The position numbers and the translations under genes are program-made. The notes below the pieces were generated by a model that was given only the letters and a program-made list of their open reading frames with translations, ran no database searches and had not been told where the DNA came from. Of a DNA stretch of 64,000 nt, positions 1 through 14,051 are shown piece after piece. This stretch comes from Monomorium pharaonis. Its lineage: Eukaryota > Arthropoda > Insecta > Hymenoptera > Formicidae. The stretch lies in the NCBI RefSeq assembly GCF_013373865.1, contig NC_050470.1, forward strand, positions 930,001-994,000, written 5' to 3'. How positions within the stretch are numbered: the stretch's first letter is position 1; each line of letters begins with the position of its first letter.

Positions 1-152
1 GGCCCTGAACCCCGTGTATAAGGTATGTACTGGTCCAGAGAGCGCCCTTGCCTTCGCTCTCCGTCAGTTTTTTCATCGTCTGCTCTCGGGCTGCCGCTTT
101 TAAAGCGATCGTCACGGGCACCGCGCTTTTACGCGGTTCTTTCTCGGCAGGT

Positions 153-170
153 GTGCGCGCGCGCGCGCGC

Positions 171-217
<47 letters not shown>
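153..217. repeat. (GC)n-(TC)n compound microsatellite
   Basis: About nine GC units run directly into about 23 TC units. The alternating purine-pyrimidine GC part could adopt Z-DNA. The arginine/serine-rich frames over it are artefacts of the repeat. Confidence 0.9.
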
Positions 218-220
<3 letters not shown>

Positions 221-2400
221 GTCTCTTCCTTCTCGTGCTACGCGTTGCACTGTCGCAAAAGAACGACGATAATCGAGAGAGAAAGAGAGACGTGTATCCC
301 CTCCCTAAGAAGATTATTAAAATTGGGAAAGTATAGGAACAGATTTGCGCGATATATTCCCTCGGTATAAGTGGATTCCCCAAAAATTTGATGCACAAAG
401 TGGACAATGTAATCCCGAAAGGAAGATTACTACCTATCAAAGAGATTACGTTCGCGCAACTGAAACGCTGGGAGAGGACAAACATGCCGTTTTGTGCCTG
501 GCGAAGGCATTCTCAACGTACTATCGTCGTTTGTAACGCCGCGAGTTACAGTCATAAAAAACGATCGTCATTCGCGATGACAAATCATAAAATCGCGCTC
601 GAGAAAAAGCCGAGTTAAATCGAAATTGATATTTCGATATAAACGAATTACGCAAATACATGCAAATACATATTTAACAGGATTGTAAACGTGCTGTTGA
701 ATCAAATTAAAAGAAAAGATATTTAAAAACAACTCGTGGAAAATTTTGTGCTCGAGAAGACTCGATTTGCTCTCTCGGTCTGTGCGGCGATTGAAATTGC
801 GTATCGTTTCGGTACATTTCGCAGCCGAGGGCCTTGAATCGGTCACGTATAGCGGTCAAGTTTTTGTGAATCATCTCTCGCGTATGACGAAACAGATTTT
901 TGACATTGATCTACATCCACGAAAGTTACAACTCGTTATTCGCTCGCTCCTGCCGCGACATAATTGTTATCTGTTGTTAACAAGCTGTTGAAATCGCACA
1001 CATTCGTATCGTTTCCCTCGCGGATAATGCTACTTTAATCGTTTTATTCTCGCGTCTCGACAGCAAGTCTCTCTTTTCATCCGACTGGCAGCAATTTGTT
1101 GGGCAATCTGTGCGCATGTGGAACACGCGAGCAGACTTTGTTCTCATCTGGAAGGTGTCAATCTCGAAGAATAATTTTATAGCTAACGTAGCGCATAATG
1201 CAGCAGGCTCTCGAACAATAGATCGCGACGATAGATATGAACCGCAAGTTGGCCATTTTTTATCGTACTTTTCATATGTTTTTGAACTGAGATTCAGAAT
1301 TCGGATAACTTTCTCATTATCGATTTAAGTTTTTTCAATACGTCTGTTAGAAAATTTATGACAATGTAATATCCTTCGGCCTTCGTTTTTCTACTAGTCA
1401 AAATTTTAATTTAAATATTTTTAGATTTTAAATTCTAACATTTATCCCGGACAATCGAGCGTAATCTTTTTGCCGTCCAACTAATAAAACATTAAAAAAG
1501 TAACGGCATATAAAATTACAAAAATCGTAAAAATTATGAAATTTTTGCAAGTTTTACATCGTTTCGTAACTCTCTATCTTGCCTCACGCTGTCGATTTTT
1601 CCTGTTCTTTCGATGCTGTAATTGTATACGTTGTAATGCGCGATCAAGCTAAATGCATTCTATCTCATCTAAGATGCGTAACCTCGCGCGCAACCTTACA
1701 AGTTGCGTCAACGTTTACTTCAACGATTCTTACGACCCACTATACACGATTCACGAAAAATCTGGAGCTTTTTCGAACCATTTTACAGAAACTTGTCTAA
1801 TCAGTAATGTTCACGCAAATGTATATCAAATTTCAAGATACTAGACTTTTTTTACATATAATACTTAAACATTTCGTGATTAAATTTATTTCGATATATT
1901 TAAAGTTTACGCAAGCAAATACTTCTTACTCTATAATCATATTTAATATACTTGCTACTAAATTCAAATGTTCGTTAAGTTTAGTGTTTTCTTTTGTATC
2001 CACGTAACAGAATATTAAGAAAATTACCCAAATTTCATAATTAATTATTTACAATTATTATTAAAAAATACAACCACTCGCAAGTCCTTGGTCGAGCGTT
2101 GAAAGTACGGAAGTTAAATTAAAAAGTACGCTCGCTAATTGGAATTGCGGTACTCGAGGAACGATTTCGCGATTCGCCTGTCAAAGTGTCGCACGCGGTT
2201 GCGAAATTTTGCGTATCGTGTACTTACCTAACGAACAGCTGTTCCTGGTTATTCACTCGCCAGGACACCACGGTAGCTCCTGCAAAATGGAAAATTGTGA
2301 TCAGAATATCGATCGGAGCGATCACGCGGAGACTACGAGGAAGCACGTGGAGATAGCATCCGGACGACGTGACATATCGCCGTCGGCAGAGCCGCTGCCG

Positions 2401-2485
<85 letters not shown>
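2401..2485. repeat. (CT)n microsatellite, 85 bp
   Basis: An almost pure CT tract with two interruptions (a TTT near 2405 and one near 2461). It is the longest dinucleotide repeat in the first 10 kb. Confidence 0.92.
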
Positions 2486-3565
2486 AAATCGCGCCGCGAG
2501 AGATGCGCGAAGATGCGCACTCACACGAACGAACGCACGCACGCATCCACGTAACGAGCCCAAGTGTGTACACAGAGCCCCGTCGATCGCAAGTCAAAAC
2601 GCGGCAGCGGCAGCGCGACGGACGCGTAAATTCGCGATCCGCGAAAAGCTCCGCGAGCTTTCAGTTATCCCGTCGCGACTCTCAGTCGTGGATTTTGCGC
2701 GCGGATACGCACACAGCGCACTCATACACATCTACGCACGCACGCATCCACACACACGCACACATGACGCGCGCGCGCGCGCGCTCGCTCGCTTGCTCGC
2801 GGACACGCACCGTGTAAATTGATGGTGCAGGTGGTGTTGTTGCCCCTGTCGAGCACGACAACGCTGGTAGCCGCTGCCATGTTTGAGTCACGAATGCGCT
2901 GCCGGCCGGCCGCTCGACGCGACCAACCTTTGTCCGACGCCCTCGAACTTGCCCTCTCCACCCGCGCGTGCGCCGCAACTCTCCATCTGCACGCGGGATC
3001 GAGATGTCCAGGTCCAGAACCAGATATCCTGCGACGCTCGGTGGTAGCTGAGTCAACCGAGTCGAACGCTTGAACGATGGATCGACGAATGGTAGCATTG
3101 GTAGCTGGTAACAGAGAGAAATTAACCTATCGAGAGTGATCGAGAGTCATCCCGTATTCCCGTAGTTTTAGGTCTTTCCGTCTACTAGCGCCTCTATGTG
3201 CACAAAACCTGTACGTTGAACTAATATGTATAGTCAATATTCACGAACTTTGTAGATAATGTGCACGGCTTTTTGGGTCTCCTCCGTGCTATCTGCTATG
3301 TCCACGATAATAATGGTTGCGTTCAGCAGAAAAAGCAGCTTTGCAACTGTTGTAAAATTATTCTATATGATTGATTTATACATTTGGATTCGACAGGAAT
3401 TAAGAGCAAGAACCAATCCGTATTGAAGAATTTTACGACAGTTGTAAAACTGCTTTTTTGTTTAACGCAGCCAATTTGTGTCTGTTGAGTCTGTTCCATA
3501 TTCTGTTCCGTATTTCCATAATTCTACAATTAATGACGAGTTTATAAATTCGATATTAATTGAAT

Positions 3566-3952
3566 CAAAGAGGAACCTGAGAGCGGCCACCGCGGCTTCT
3601 TTCGTGCGACCGATATTTTTTGACTAACATTCAGCGCCGAAGCCGAACGTGGATGTAAAGCCCGTTCTACATTAATACTGCAGTCGCCACTTGCAATTTG
3701 CAACACCCAATGAATGTCGAGCTTTAACTAGAAACTAAGCGCTTATTGGATGTCGCAAGTCGCAACTGACTGCTTGCAACAGCCAATGAGCGCCTAATAT
3801 CTAGTTGAAGCTCGACAGTCATTGGCTGTAGCAAGTCGCAACTGGCTGCTTGCGATTAATGTGGAATGGGCTTTACGTTTGGCTGATGCTAGTCAAAAGT
3901 CAAATATCGGTCGCACGAAAAAGGTCGCCGTGGCCGCTTTCAGGTTCCTCTC
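3566..3952. mobile_element. Fold-back MITE, about 387 bp
   Basis: The whole segment is an imperfect palindrome. The left end, AGAGGAACCTGA then GCGGCCACCG, is mirrored by the right end, CGGTGGCCGC-like sequence then CAGGTTCCTCTC. The inner GTAAAGCCC..ACATTAAT block at about 3656-3682 is mirrored at about 3856-3877, and the CCAATGA blocks are also mirrored. A TGAAT pentamer lies on both sides (3561-3565 and 3953-3957) and may be a target-site duplication. No transposase is encoded. The superfamily is not assigned. Confidence 0.75.
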
Positions 3953-4229
3953 TGAATTAAATAGTAATCAAGTATATCGAGTTTAATAATTAATAGTACA
4001 CTTGACAAATTCTACTCTATCCTAGCGAAATTTTTCTCAGAATTCGTAAAATTTTGTTAAAAATTACAAAATAAGAAATCTTAGAAATTCTAGGTTATCA
4101 GAATTCATATGAAGAATTTTAAAAAAGCCGCAAACTTTTCAAACATAGTTCTAATTCGTATTAAAAACAAAATAGAGAAATTTTGTAAAATGTTGCAGCG
4201 ATCTACCGTCTTTGAGAGTTGCATAATCG

Positions 4230-4695
4230 AAATCCGGCGGGACCTGACGTGGCCGCCATGACACTCGGCGACGGTGACGGCAACCAGGCAACGGCGCGCG
4301 ACTCGCGAGCTGCCGGCGGAGAGACGTGGCAGCGTCGCGTTGACCGCAGCGGCGGCGGCGCACCAGCGGCAGTGGGACGGACTGGTTGACAGACAGCTTC
4401 GCGTTCTTCCGCTACGGTGATGTGTCGTCGTTCACCGCTGTGCAACCGTGCCGTCGCGCCGTGCCGTGCCAGCTCGCCGATTAATACGGAAACGGAGTAC
4501 GGTCGCGCGTCAGCGGCGACAACAACGACAACGACGACGACGACGACGACGACAACAACAACGACGACCGGCGTCGACGGCGACGACGACGACGGCGGCG
4601 CGTGTCGCGATTAATAAACGGGCAGTGTGTGGTGCTGTGGGGGAAGGGACGATGACGGCCGCGGGGATAATTTGGGTGGCGACTTGAGGGCAGAA
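4230..4695 (+). promoter_or_regulatory. CpG-rich promoter/5' UTR region of the FERM gene
   Basis: This stretch is much richer in G+C and CpG than its surroundings and leads into the first coding exon. It contains a CGA/ACA/ACG trinucleotide tract (about 4515-4570) and a stop codon (4612-4614) in frame with the ATG at 4696, so translation cannot start further upstream in that frame. No clear TATA box or initiator was found. The transcription start is unknown. Confidence 0.45.
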
Positions 4696-4791
4696 ATGTT
4701 GAAATTCGGCAGCAAGAGCGACGTGACGGTGGTGCATCGCGCCACTATTCGACTGTTCGACGACAACGAAATCATCTACTGTGACTTTCAG
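4696..4791 (+). CDS. FRMD3/5: FERM gene exon 1 (start of F1 lobe)
   Basis: Codes residues 1-32, beginning MLKFGSKSDV and ending YCDFQ. The ATG at 4696 is the first in frame after the upstream stop at 4612. The donor is CAG|GTAAGA, phase 0. The MLKF opening and the TIRLFDDNE strand are typical of FRMD3/5. Confidence 0.88.
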
Positions 4792-7700
4792 GTAAGACTG
4801 TAAGAGCCGCCACTCTCGGCTCCGCTTTGCTCTGCTCTGCTCCGGATATTCACGCGCGCGAGCGCGACTTTTAGACTCTCCGCGGATTATTCTTCTCCCT
4901 TATTCGCCTGCGCGCTGAACGAGAACCGAGAGCTGTTTATCATTTTAGCCCCGTGCACTTGAGGTTTTTTCACCCTCCAGCCCGACCCGCGCCAGGACAC
5001 TCGCGCCAGGCATGGATGGCACTTACCGAAACGGGGACGACGCGAGAGGATTCTAACGATTGTCGCAACGTGCGTGGTTTCGTCGTCGAATCGCGATTGC
5101 GATTCTCCAGGGTTTCAACAGACTCCAGGGTTTCGTTAACGGTTCCATGCAAACTGTTCCACTTCTCGCGCATTCTTTGTTAATTACGGATTTCTCAATT
5201 TAAAGTTTCTTCAGTGACTTCAAGAGGGATCGTCATCTATTATTATTATCTTTCGCATCTTTAGTGCCGTGTATTTCTTGTATAATTGGGTTTTTGCATT
5301 AGAATTCCATTAATCCTGCGACGCTACTCCTCAGTAAATTTTCATCCAAGTGCTGATTCAAGTTTAATGCAGTTTGTTTTATTAAAATTTTGAAAAAGCT
5401 CAGCACGGTATTTGATGACAATTTTTTTACATTAAAATAGTGTCAGTTTAGTTATCTTGAATTTCTACGCGGAAAAAAAAGATTAGTTGCAGTTAGTTGC
5501 AGCAGCAAGATTCTGTACATAGTAGCTAAATTTCAGTTGTGGTTTGATAGCTAAAATTTTGCTACCACACATCGATTTTAGCAAATTTTTTTTCTTTGTG
5601 TGGAAACAAAGTGTAAAAAACTGTTAAAAGTGTTAAAAAATTTCTTTATATAGCTGAATTTTCATCTAGAGTTATATATTAATGTAAGATAAATGGGAGT
5701 AGTACATGTATATTTTTTTCACGTAATTCAAAAATTATCGGTGCCTTGATATTTTTCTGCACAGAAAAAAATGTAATATAGCCAATAACATATGTGATTG
5801 CGGGCTGCCAACTACATAAAATACTCAATACAATAATATTTGCTATTAATACAAGTATAATGTTGATACTGCAATAGCATATATTATTGTATTGAGTATA
5901 TCTGTAATTGGCAGCCCGCAATAACATATTTTATTGAATATATTACTTTTTTTTTTAGTGTGAAACAAGAAATGTTAAAATATTGTTAAAAATGCGACAA
6001 GTGAGATATTTCTTCCAAATACCGTGTCTATAAAACGGCAAGGTGTTCGGCATGACGAAAACTTGACGTCCATTAATAAAATGTTAATGTGAATTCATTG
6101 TATTGTTATATAATCGATAGTATCTTCTTGTATTTCGTCGTATATAGCTTTGGATTAATAGCTTCTAGTAATAATGGTGACGGCATTAAGAAGCTGTTTT
6201 GTATATCATATTCTTTTTGTTTAATATTTAAAACGCGAAAGAAGAGCCAGAAGGGGAAAGAGGGAATGGAAATATGATAAACGCGTAATCCTCCTTCTCC
6301 GATGATGTCACGATGATTACCGCATCGTTTGGCAATTCGAAGTTAGAAAAATATGACGAAATACGCAAGAAATGTGGAAGATTTCGCGAAACGTGAAAGA
6401 AAATAAAAGACCTCGAGCACATCATCTCTATCGAAACATTCAAGAGTATCTCGATACTTTCCGATGCGAATTTTGTCGCTATGACTTGCACTATCTCTGT
6501 TTTTTATGGATCTGTAAATGTATTCTGTATTTTTACGTTCAGGGTACGTATTACAAAATTATTCGACATGGATTTCGAATCGAGATTATATATTCAATTA
6601 TTCCCCCAAATTTTTGTTATACTTCCTAAAGCAAATGAAATAATTCCGACCGGAATCTATTGTGGAACTCGAGCATTATTTCACTTCTCCTAGGTCCTAG
6701 AAAATACAAAATGGAAATCGAGGAAATATAATAATTCAACAATTCCGATCGGAGTCCATTTCAAGCGATACCAAAGACATAACCCGATCATGACGGCGGC
6801 ATTTGTCGAAAGAATACGCGCTTTTTCCATTATCGATTACAACGTTCATTTTGAGACACATCCGAGCGCGATTATGCTTCGCTCCACGTGTCGCTCGTCC
6901 CTCTGAATGGAAATTGAGCACCGCTGGACGAACCGTGACTCCGTATCGTGTCCGTGGATCGCTTTGACGTTCAGTCGCAGCGACGGCACCCGCGGCTTGG
7001 ATCGATTCCAGAAAACCGCCTGTATGCACGCGGTCTACCCTGTCAAAAACGCTCTCGAGGAGTCTCGCCTGCCCTACTGCTACTCGCTTGACTCGGTTTC
7101 CGCGCACGAGGCGAGGAACGTCGAGTGTACCCTAAGCACGTAGAGTGAGAGAATGAGCCCCTTTAATTGAATTTTTCACATGCTAATTAAATTTGCGAAG
7201 CGTCTCGCATTGTTCTCGCCCGAGATAGATTTCTGAAATAATTTGTAATTCCACCGAGCGATTCTCTATTGATCTCGTTACGTGTTTCGACGAGCAGTCG
7301 CTATATCCCAAGTCTACGCGGTTTGTGCGGCTATACGCGAGCAGTTGAGGAATATTTCCCGATAAATTAATATCATTCCAAACATTTCCCGCGCGTTACT
7401 TGTACGTTGTGTAACATTCATTTACCCTCTTCTCCCGCTCTCATCGAAAACCGCGGAATTAACGCGTACCGAATTTCGTCGAAATCCCTAAAGGGATCGG
7501 GACCTCGGAAAGGCCAGGTACCATATTACGGACTCCTCCACCGCCCCCCTGTGCTCGCGTGAATATTCTCTTCTGGGACTATCGCGAGTCATCCCCGGGA
7601 TATCCGGAAATAGAGTCGCCTGTCGATCCGTTGATGTCGATCGGTTCGTTTCTCTTTATTAGGCACGCGCCGGTGATGTGCCGTTTGCGGGCGCAGAAAA

Positions 7701-10700
7701 CATACAGGGGATGGTTTCAATGACACGTTATATGACGCGGACATTACGACGGGATAATTGGCAAGCGGCCATATCGGAACGAAAGGGTGGGAAGCCATCG
7801 GTTCGGATTTAAGCGCCGAACGATTGGGAGGAGAGGGTCGCATGGCTCTCCTGCATGCGCACATTAAAAGCCAATAAATCGAGCTTTTGTTGACCATTGA
7901 GCAAGCTATAAAAATATGCAGTGGTAGCGGCTTTGCACAATAATTGTGCAAAGCCGCTACCACTGTGTATTTTTTAACATTATGCATATTTCCGCCGATT
8001 TGTGTTTTTCAAGATTTTGTCAACGGCGAGGAGTAGAGGCGAGAAGGACGGGGGATAATTCAAACATTTGCGCACTGTTATAAACATTTTTATTCGATTA
8101 CTCTTTAAAAAGATTGTTTTTTATCCTTTCTATGATTTATATTTTCTATGTACTTTATATGGAATTTGGCCATAAAGATGGAAATACCCGCATGATGCAG
8201 TAAATTCAACGAGAAATACACGATCTCCGTGTAATATAAAGTATATACTTCCGCGCGATACTTGCAGCTCGCCAAAAATAAAGTTGAAAACATTTGATTA
8301 AGTATCTGTCGCGGGATACTTACATTTCTTCTTGTACTTTTTAAAATTTCGCATATTTATCTCTCATTTCCATTTCATAAGTGTGAGACGAGGTATCTCC
8401 AGGTAGAGTCGCTGCGCGCGCTGTCCCGTAAGTTTAATGAAAAATGGGATAAACTTGCTATTTTGCGGGGAATTTAAAATTTTACCTTTATTGAAAGCGT
8501 GGATGAGAGGGGGGAGGGGTCTTTGCGCCATTCAATGGCAGTCGCATAATTTGATTTTTCGGCTGAATTCTAGGCCATCGTGTTTTATTTGTTCTCGCTG
8601 CATTAATGCGGTCCATTTGGCACGCTGATATAGCCGGCGGGCGACATTATTTCGTGCCTAAAAGTGTCTTTAAAAACTTGACTGACATTATGCACGCTCG
8701 CCTCGTCGCGTTCGATCTCGCCCTCGAAATAAAGAGTCGATAATAATCCTTAACCTTCTTCGGACCGCAACAATATGATCCGTGCCAAAGTAAACGTCGG
8801 CATGTATCATAAAGGAGGCGGGGAATTGTCTCGGGGCAACCGCGAGATGAAAGTTTTTGGAATTAGCGGGACGATTTTGAGAGAGTTCCGCATATATTTT
8901 GGTTTATTTGGAAATGCAATTTTGCGAGCTTCAATATGTCGCGTACATAAACGACTTGTCTTACATATACTTCAGTGAAAAGTTCCGTCTTGAAAAATTG
9001 AGGTTGCACACGTGATCACAGCGAAGAATAAAAAATACAAGAAATATATCGACGACAAATTGGCAAAACAAATATTTCATTGGCGGGATGCAGTAATGGC
9101 GGAACACGAGATTCCATTTAAATTAATTTATCTTTTAAATTTCACTCGCCACGAGACATTACAAATCTTTTGCTCACAATATTATACAATATTATACAAT
9201 AATATTCGGTTTCGTACAGGATGAACATTCCTCATACGCATGACAACAATCCTGTTTATACCACGCGATTCATCTTATTTGGACAGTCGAAGGAATAGTT
9301 CCACAAAGTCGATCTCGCGGTCGGGATTACACTTGCAAGTGCGAAGTTCAACAGATCTCTCTTTTCGCAAACAATAATGTCTATAAGAACCGCCGTGTCT
9401 GGAGGTGCAGGGTCACCAGGCTACGCGAATCAATGATAGCCGTTCTATAGCCGTTCTCTTACTACTCCCTACCGACGTGGCGGAGGCACTTAAATTATTA
9501 CAGATAAATGTAAATTCCACGACAATAATGTCATGCAATTGTTGATCGAATTTGCACTTTGCAGAAACTCGTGACTTATTTCTAAAGGCTTTTACAGCTA
9601 GGTTTACTGTTCCTCCTACGAAGATGAATTTTACTTATATTGAATGGCGCGAATGACCTAAACAAAAATAATTCAATTGAAAGAGAAATAAGATTAACGC
9701 GATCTGATTTACGACGAGTAATTAGAAAACTAATCTTTAAGGAAATTGAATGAGTATTAAGCGAGATTGAGAGCCAAATGTTGCGAGATAACGTTATAGA
9801 CTTGATTTATGTAGCAAAGACAGCTTTAGGTATGAATTTATTCATACGTGCACTATTCGCTTTTGCCATATTTATGTGATAGGCAGTACAAAAAGGTAAG
9901 TTTGAAGAGTTACGTAGTTCAAATTAGCTTTACAAAGAATTTAAAGTGTGCCTCTCGTTCTCACGACCAAGCTTAAAGTTACGCTCCACGTGCAGCAGAA
10001 ATTGCACATTGAAACTTGAATTTTATATGCGTGCGTCTCGAGGATGCTCAAGAAAACGTTTATTCATGTTATTCGCGTGTACGTACGTATCTTTTATTTA
10101 TCGTTCTCCCTCCATCTTTTGGACTAGATCGGAATCATGCCGATTTCTATAAGAATTGATAAGAGTTTCCTGCTTTTTTGCGAAAGCTCAAAGTTGTCAA
10201 CGAATCAACGGTCATGCACATTTTTACAGCACATTAAATGACATACATATATTAGATCAGAGTATAATTAAATAATATGGAAGCAGACTTAAATATCGAT
10301 ATCTCCGATATTGACTATCTCGGTCCTCGACACTGCTTATATTTCCGGCCAATGTATGCAAATCCTTTGATTAAATTAGATTTGTATAGTTCATTTGTAT
10401 GCGCGCATTCAGCGGCATTCTATATTGCATAATTACGTACCGCGCTCGTTTATTATTCATAGCTTTAATTTACCATTTAATTACTCATATTGTTTTTCCT
10501 TAAATATCCAGTTAATATTTAGATAACGAGATCGGAAGATCTTTTCTCATCGCAATGCGAAGTACCGCCAACTAGTACTTCACGTCAAGAGCTCTCTTCT
10601 CTGATACCTCTTTACCTCAAGAGCCTATATTAATAACTTAATGCGGTAACTGGAATTTAATATTACAAATTAAAGTGCTCTGTTCTCTATCTCTTTAATA

Positions 10701-13700
10701 TTTTTATCAATATAATAACATAGAGAATTGATAAAACTAAAGGTTAAAAATCAGTCGAGAACTCACGAGGACCACGGCGCGCCGTGTTGAAATCTGATGG
10801 CTGACTCATTCGATCTTGAACTACTGCATGCGCGCGTGGCAGAGACCGATTTCTACTTTATGCTAGGAATTTGGTTCAGAGCAGCCATAAGATGTGCGTT
10901 CTCCTTAGAAGAATGATAATATGTACATACATTGTATCGCTTTAGTCAAGTTTAACTTTTTAGCGCCGATATTTGCCGTGTTCTGTTTCTATTTCTCTTC
11001 AGTAAATTCATCTAAAAAATATGACGCTGGAATTTTTATTTTTCTTTCTCCAAAAGGACGCGTTTATACAATCGTGTTTATATATCTTAACTTTTCAAAA
11101 AATAAAATCGAGGAAATAAGAAATATATATTTTTTAATGAAAAATATGGAAAAGAAACGACTATGAACGTAATACAAATGACAGCGAACTTAATACGAAT
11201 TACTTAGTTATTAGAGCTCTTAAATGTGAAAAAATTTAAAACTGTTGACATAAAGGATAATTTAAAAATGACATTATCTTAAAAGAAAAAAAACTAAGAA
11301 AATACAACAATGGAAAAATTCATTCTCTTTTCGCAAAATTTCCGAGAATTATTCCAAGCCAAGAACGCTATATATACAGTTCTTTATTATTCAGCTCTTT
11401 TAAATAGCGAGCAAATAAAACAGAATGACTTACATATAACATTTCTAAAAATCTTAAAATTCTCGAAGTATCAAACTTTTACTGACAAAACGCTTTAGTA
11501 ATTTAAAAATTATATTTTAAGATAGTAACAATTTTATAAAATTATTATTAATGTAATTCCTATTACTATACAAAAATCTTCTTTATATTTCATGATATCT
11601 CACCATAATGCATTTCACGCTCAAAATTTGCCACCTGTATCACTTTTCCACGGTAATCTCCGCAGCGATCCCATTTAATGCTCATTTCGTGCCATCATTC
11701 TGAATTCGAGTTGCGCGTGCAAGCACTACCGGCGACTTGCCGTCTTCGTTGCCGTCAATCTTGGGCGGGTAAATAACTCGCGGAGGGCGCTACCGGACCT
11801 CCCTCCTATTAATATACAATAATGCTAACACGTCGAGTCCCTTGTAATACATTCTCGGTAGACGTCAGGGACTTCCGTGAGAAAACCTTTGTGCCACAGG
11901 ACATGCTCGATTGTCGCGCGTGGCCGGCCCTTGACACACACACACACACGTGAGGTCCGCTAAAAACTCGACGTGTGTGCAGGGGGATGACGTGACCCCC
12001 GGCATCTCCGTCTTCATGAAAAACTTTCGTTTTGCCTATTCTCCTGCCTCGTGTTTCGGGCTATTTTATGACTTGTAGTAAGACCGTAGTAGCCCAACTT
12101 CTCGTGAATGTTACCCTGAAATATTTAATTTGATTCTCCATACAATCGAGAGTTATTTCGGGACGTGACATTTTGCGTCTCCGCGGGAATAGTTCATTCA
12201 ATAGTGCAGGCTCGCAGAGAAATTTACATTTGCAAAAATATACAGCGTGGCATACTACCGTATTTCGCGTTGTGCTGCACGCGTGCCGTCGCTCCATATC
12301 GCGGCGCAAAGTATCCCATTTGAAATCCCAATGCGTATATAAAGCGGACGAACGTAAAAAGAAAAAAGGAAAAAAACCTGTGAAAGTGACTGTAAGAAAA
12401 ATGCGTTATGCTAATAACTATACGTGTTAACGATTAATAATGACTTTGTGTTAAAGTGGTCGAGACACTTGTCCTCAGTGTTTCTCCGAATATATATCTC
12501 ACATAACAATAGAATTTGTATACTGAATCTAACCAGAACACAAATTTCCCTTATTTAATATAAGAAATACATATTCCAGAAATTATTCAAATTAATTATT
12601 TTAACGCCTAACCATATACGCGTGTAAGTCTTTTACACTCAATAAGTCTGTTATAAAAGTAGTTTTTCTTTTGAAATAGCACTTCTTTAGGATGCAATGT
12701 GTTTGCATTTTAAGATGCAAATAATACTATTACATAAACTCTCATATAAATGTTACGTAAGAATAAGCAAATAATATTTTTTTCTGTATTTTCCTCGTTA
12801 GTTTTTTTTATCCGTAACCTTGCATCGGCTGATATTTAGCTCGTGATTACAGAGATATTATGCTTAATAATTGCAGCAATTTCCAATCACAGTTTTCGTT
12901 ACAAAGATCACGACCAAGTCGTTTCTTACATAATTTATATTATATATGTGTCGTTATGCTGATTATATTTCTTTTGTAATATAGCAGCATGATACCGTCG
13001 TATTTATGTTTATATATTACATGCATTTTTCAACTTGCTATCAATCGTATAATGTCGGCTTGAATAAAGCGTTGATAAATTTTATTTGTGTGTGTATGTG
13101 TGTGTGTTGTATGTATATATATCATATATATCATATATTACTTGTATGTAAATTTTATATATATATATTTTTTTTAATTTTTAAGGTAACACTTATATTT
13201 GATTTGGAAATTATGAAAAATTAAATATAATTTAAAGGATATATATGTTCGAAAAGACATTAAAAATAAAAACAACATATAAAATTAAAGGTTCTGGGAA
13301 GCATTCGTGTGACTCGGTTGCGAAAGCTATCACGTTAAAGCACGTGTCCCATGCTTCCGTAAGATAGGGAAGTAGTATGTCGCAAAGGCGTCGAGATCCT
13401 TGATTTATAGCTCACACTTTCGTAACATTGTCGCAGCTGTAAGGTGTTTTATTTATTTAAAAAAAGTTATGGAAAAAACATTATTTATTTGCCATAGATT
13501 GTGATAAGGACAGAGTTGAAATTAGTATTGCTCGCGTAATGTGCATGCATAATGCACTTTGAATATATGTATAATTTTAACATGTGAGAATCGTACGGAT
13601 ATAAAACGCGTACAGCGTTTCAGATACTCAGATATGAAAACGGAAGATTTCGTTGCCGGATCTCAGTTGTCTTTTATCGGACTTCCGGTATTTCACGCGC

Positions 13701-13975
13701 TGTACGCGTTATGTCATTTTTTCTCTGTCTAGGAATTGCGATAGAAAGAAGTGCCGTTGAGTTGCATTTGCATGACGGTTAGAAAAAAAACAAGGTGAAA
13801 CCTGTTTTTATTCAATTTTTTCTTTTTAGGGAATTTTTGCTTCAGAAACACGGAAGCCACTTGTGGAAAAATTTATTTACACCTTTTGCGTTTCCATGCG
13901 ACGTGTTAAAATTATATGATATCTCTAGATTACATAATCTTGCCGTCAATATTGATATTGGAAATCGTTATTTAT

Positions 13976-14051
<76 letters not shown>

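Larger units (their letters stand above)
1..4229. other. Non-coding 5' flank with microsatellites
   Basis: No supported gene. The stretch holds a GC/TC microsatellite near 153-217, a CT microsatellite at 2401-2485, a CpG-rich segment at about 2500-3070 and one fold-back element at 3566-3952. Open frames here follow repeats or CpG-rich DNA, lack splice-consistent neighbours and match no family I know. The CpG-rich segment could be a promoter or a non-coding first exon, but nothing proves it. Confidence 0.6.

Noticed and set aside
2682..3098. 138-codon minus-strand frame
   Set aside because: Runs through CA/CG-rich repeats; cysteine/valine runs are repeat products.
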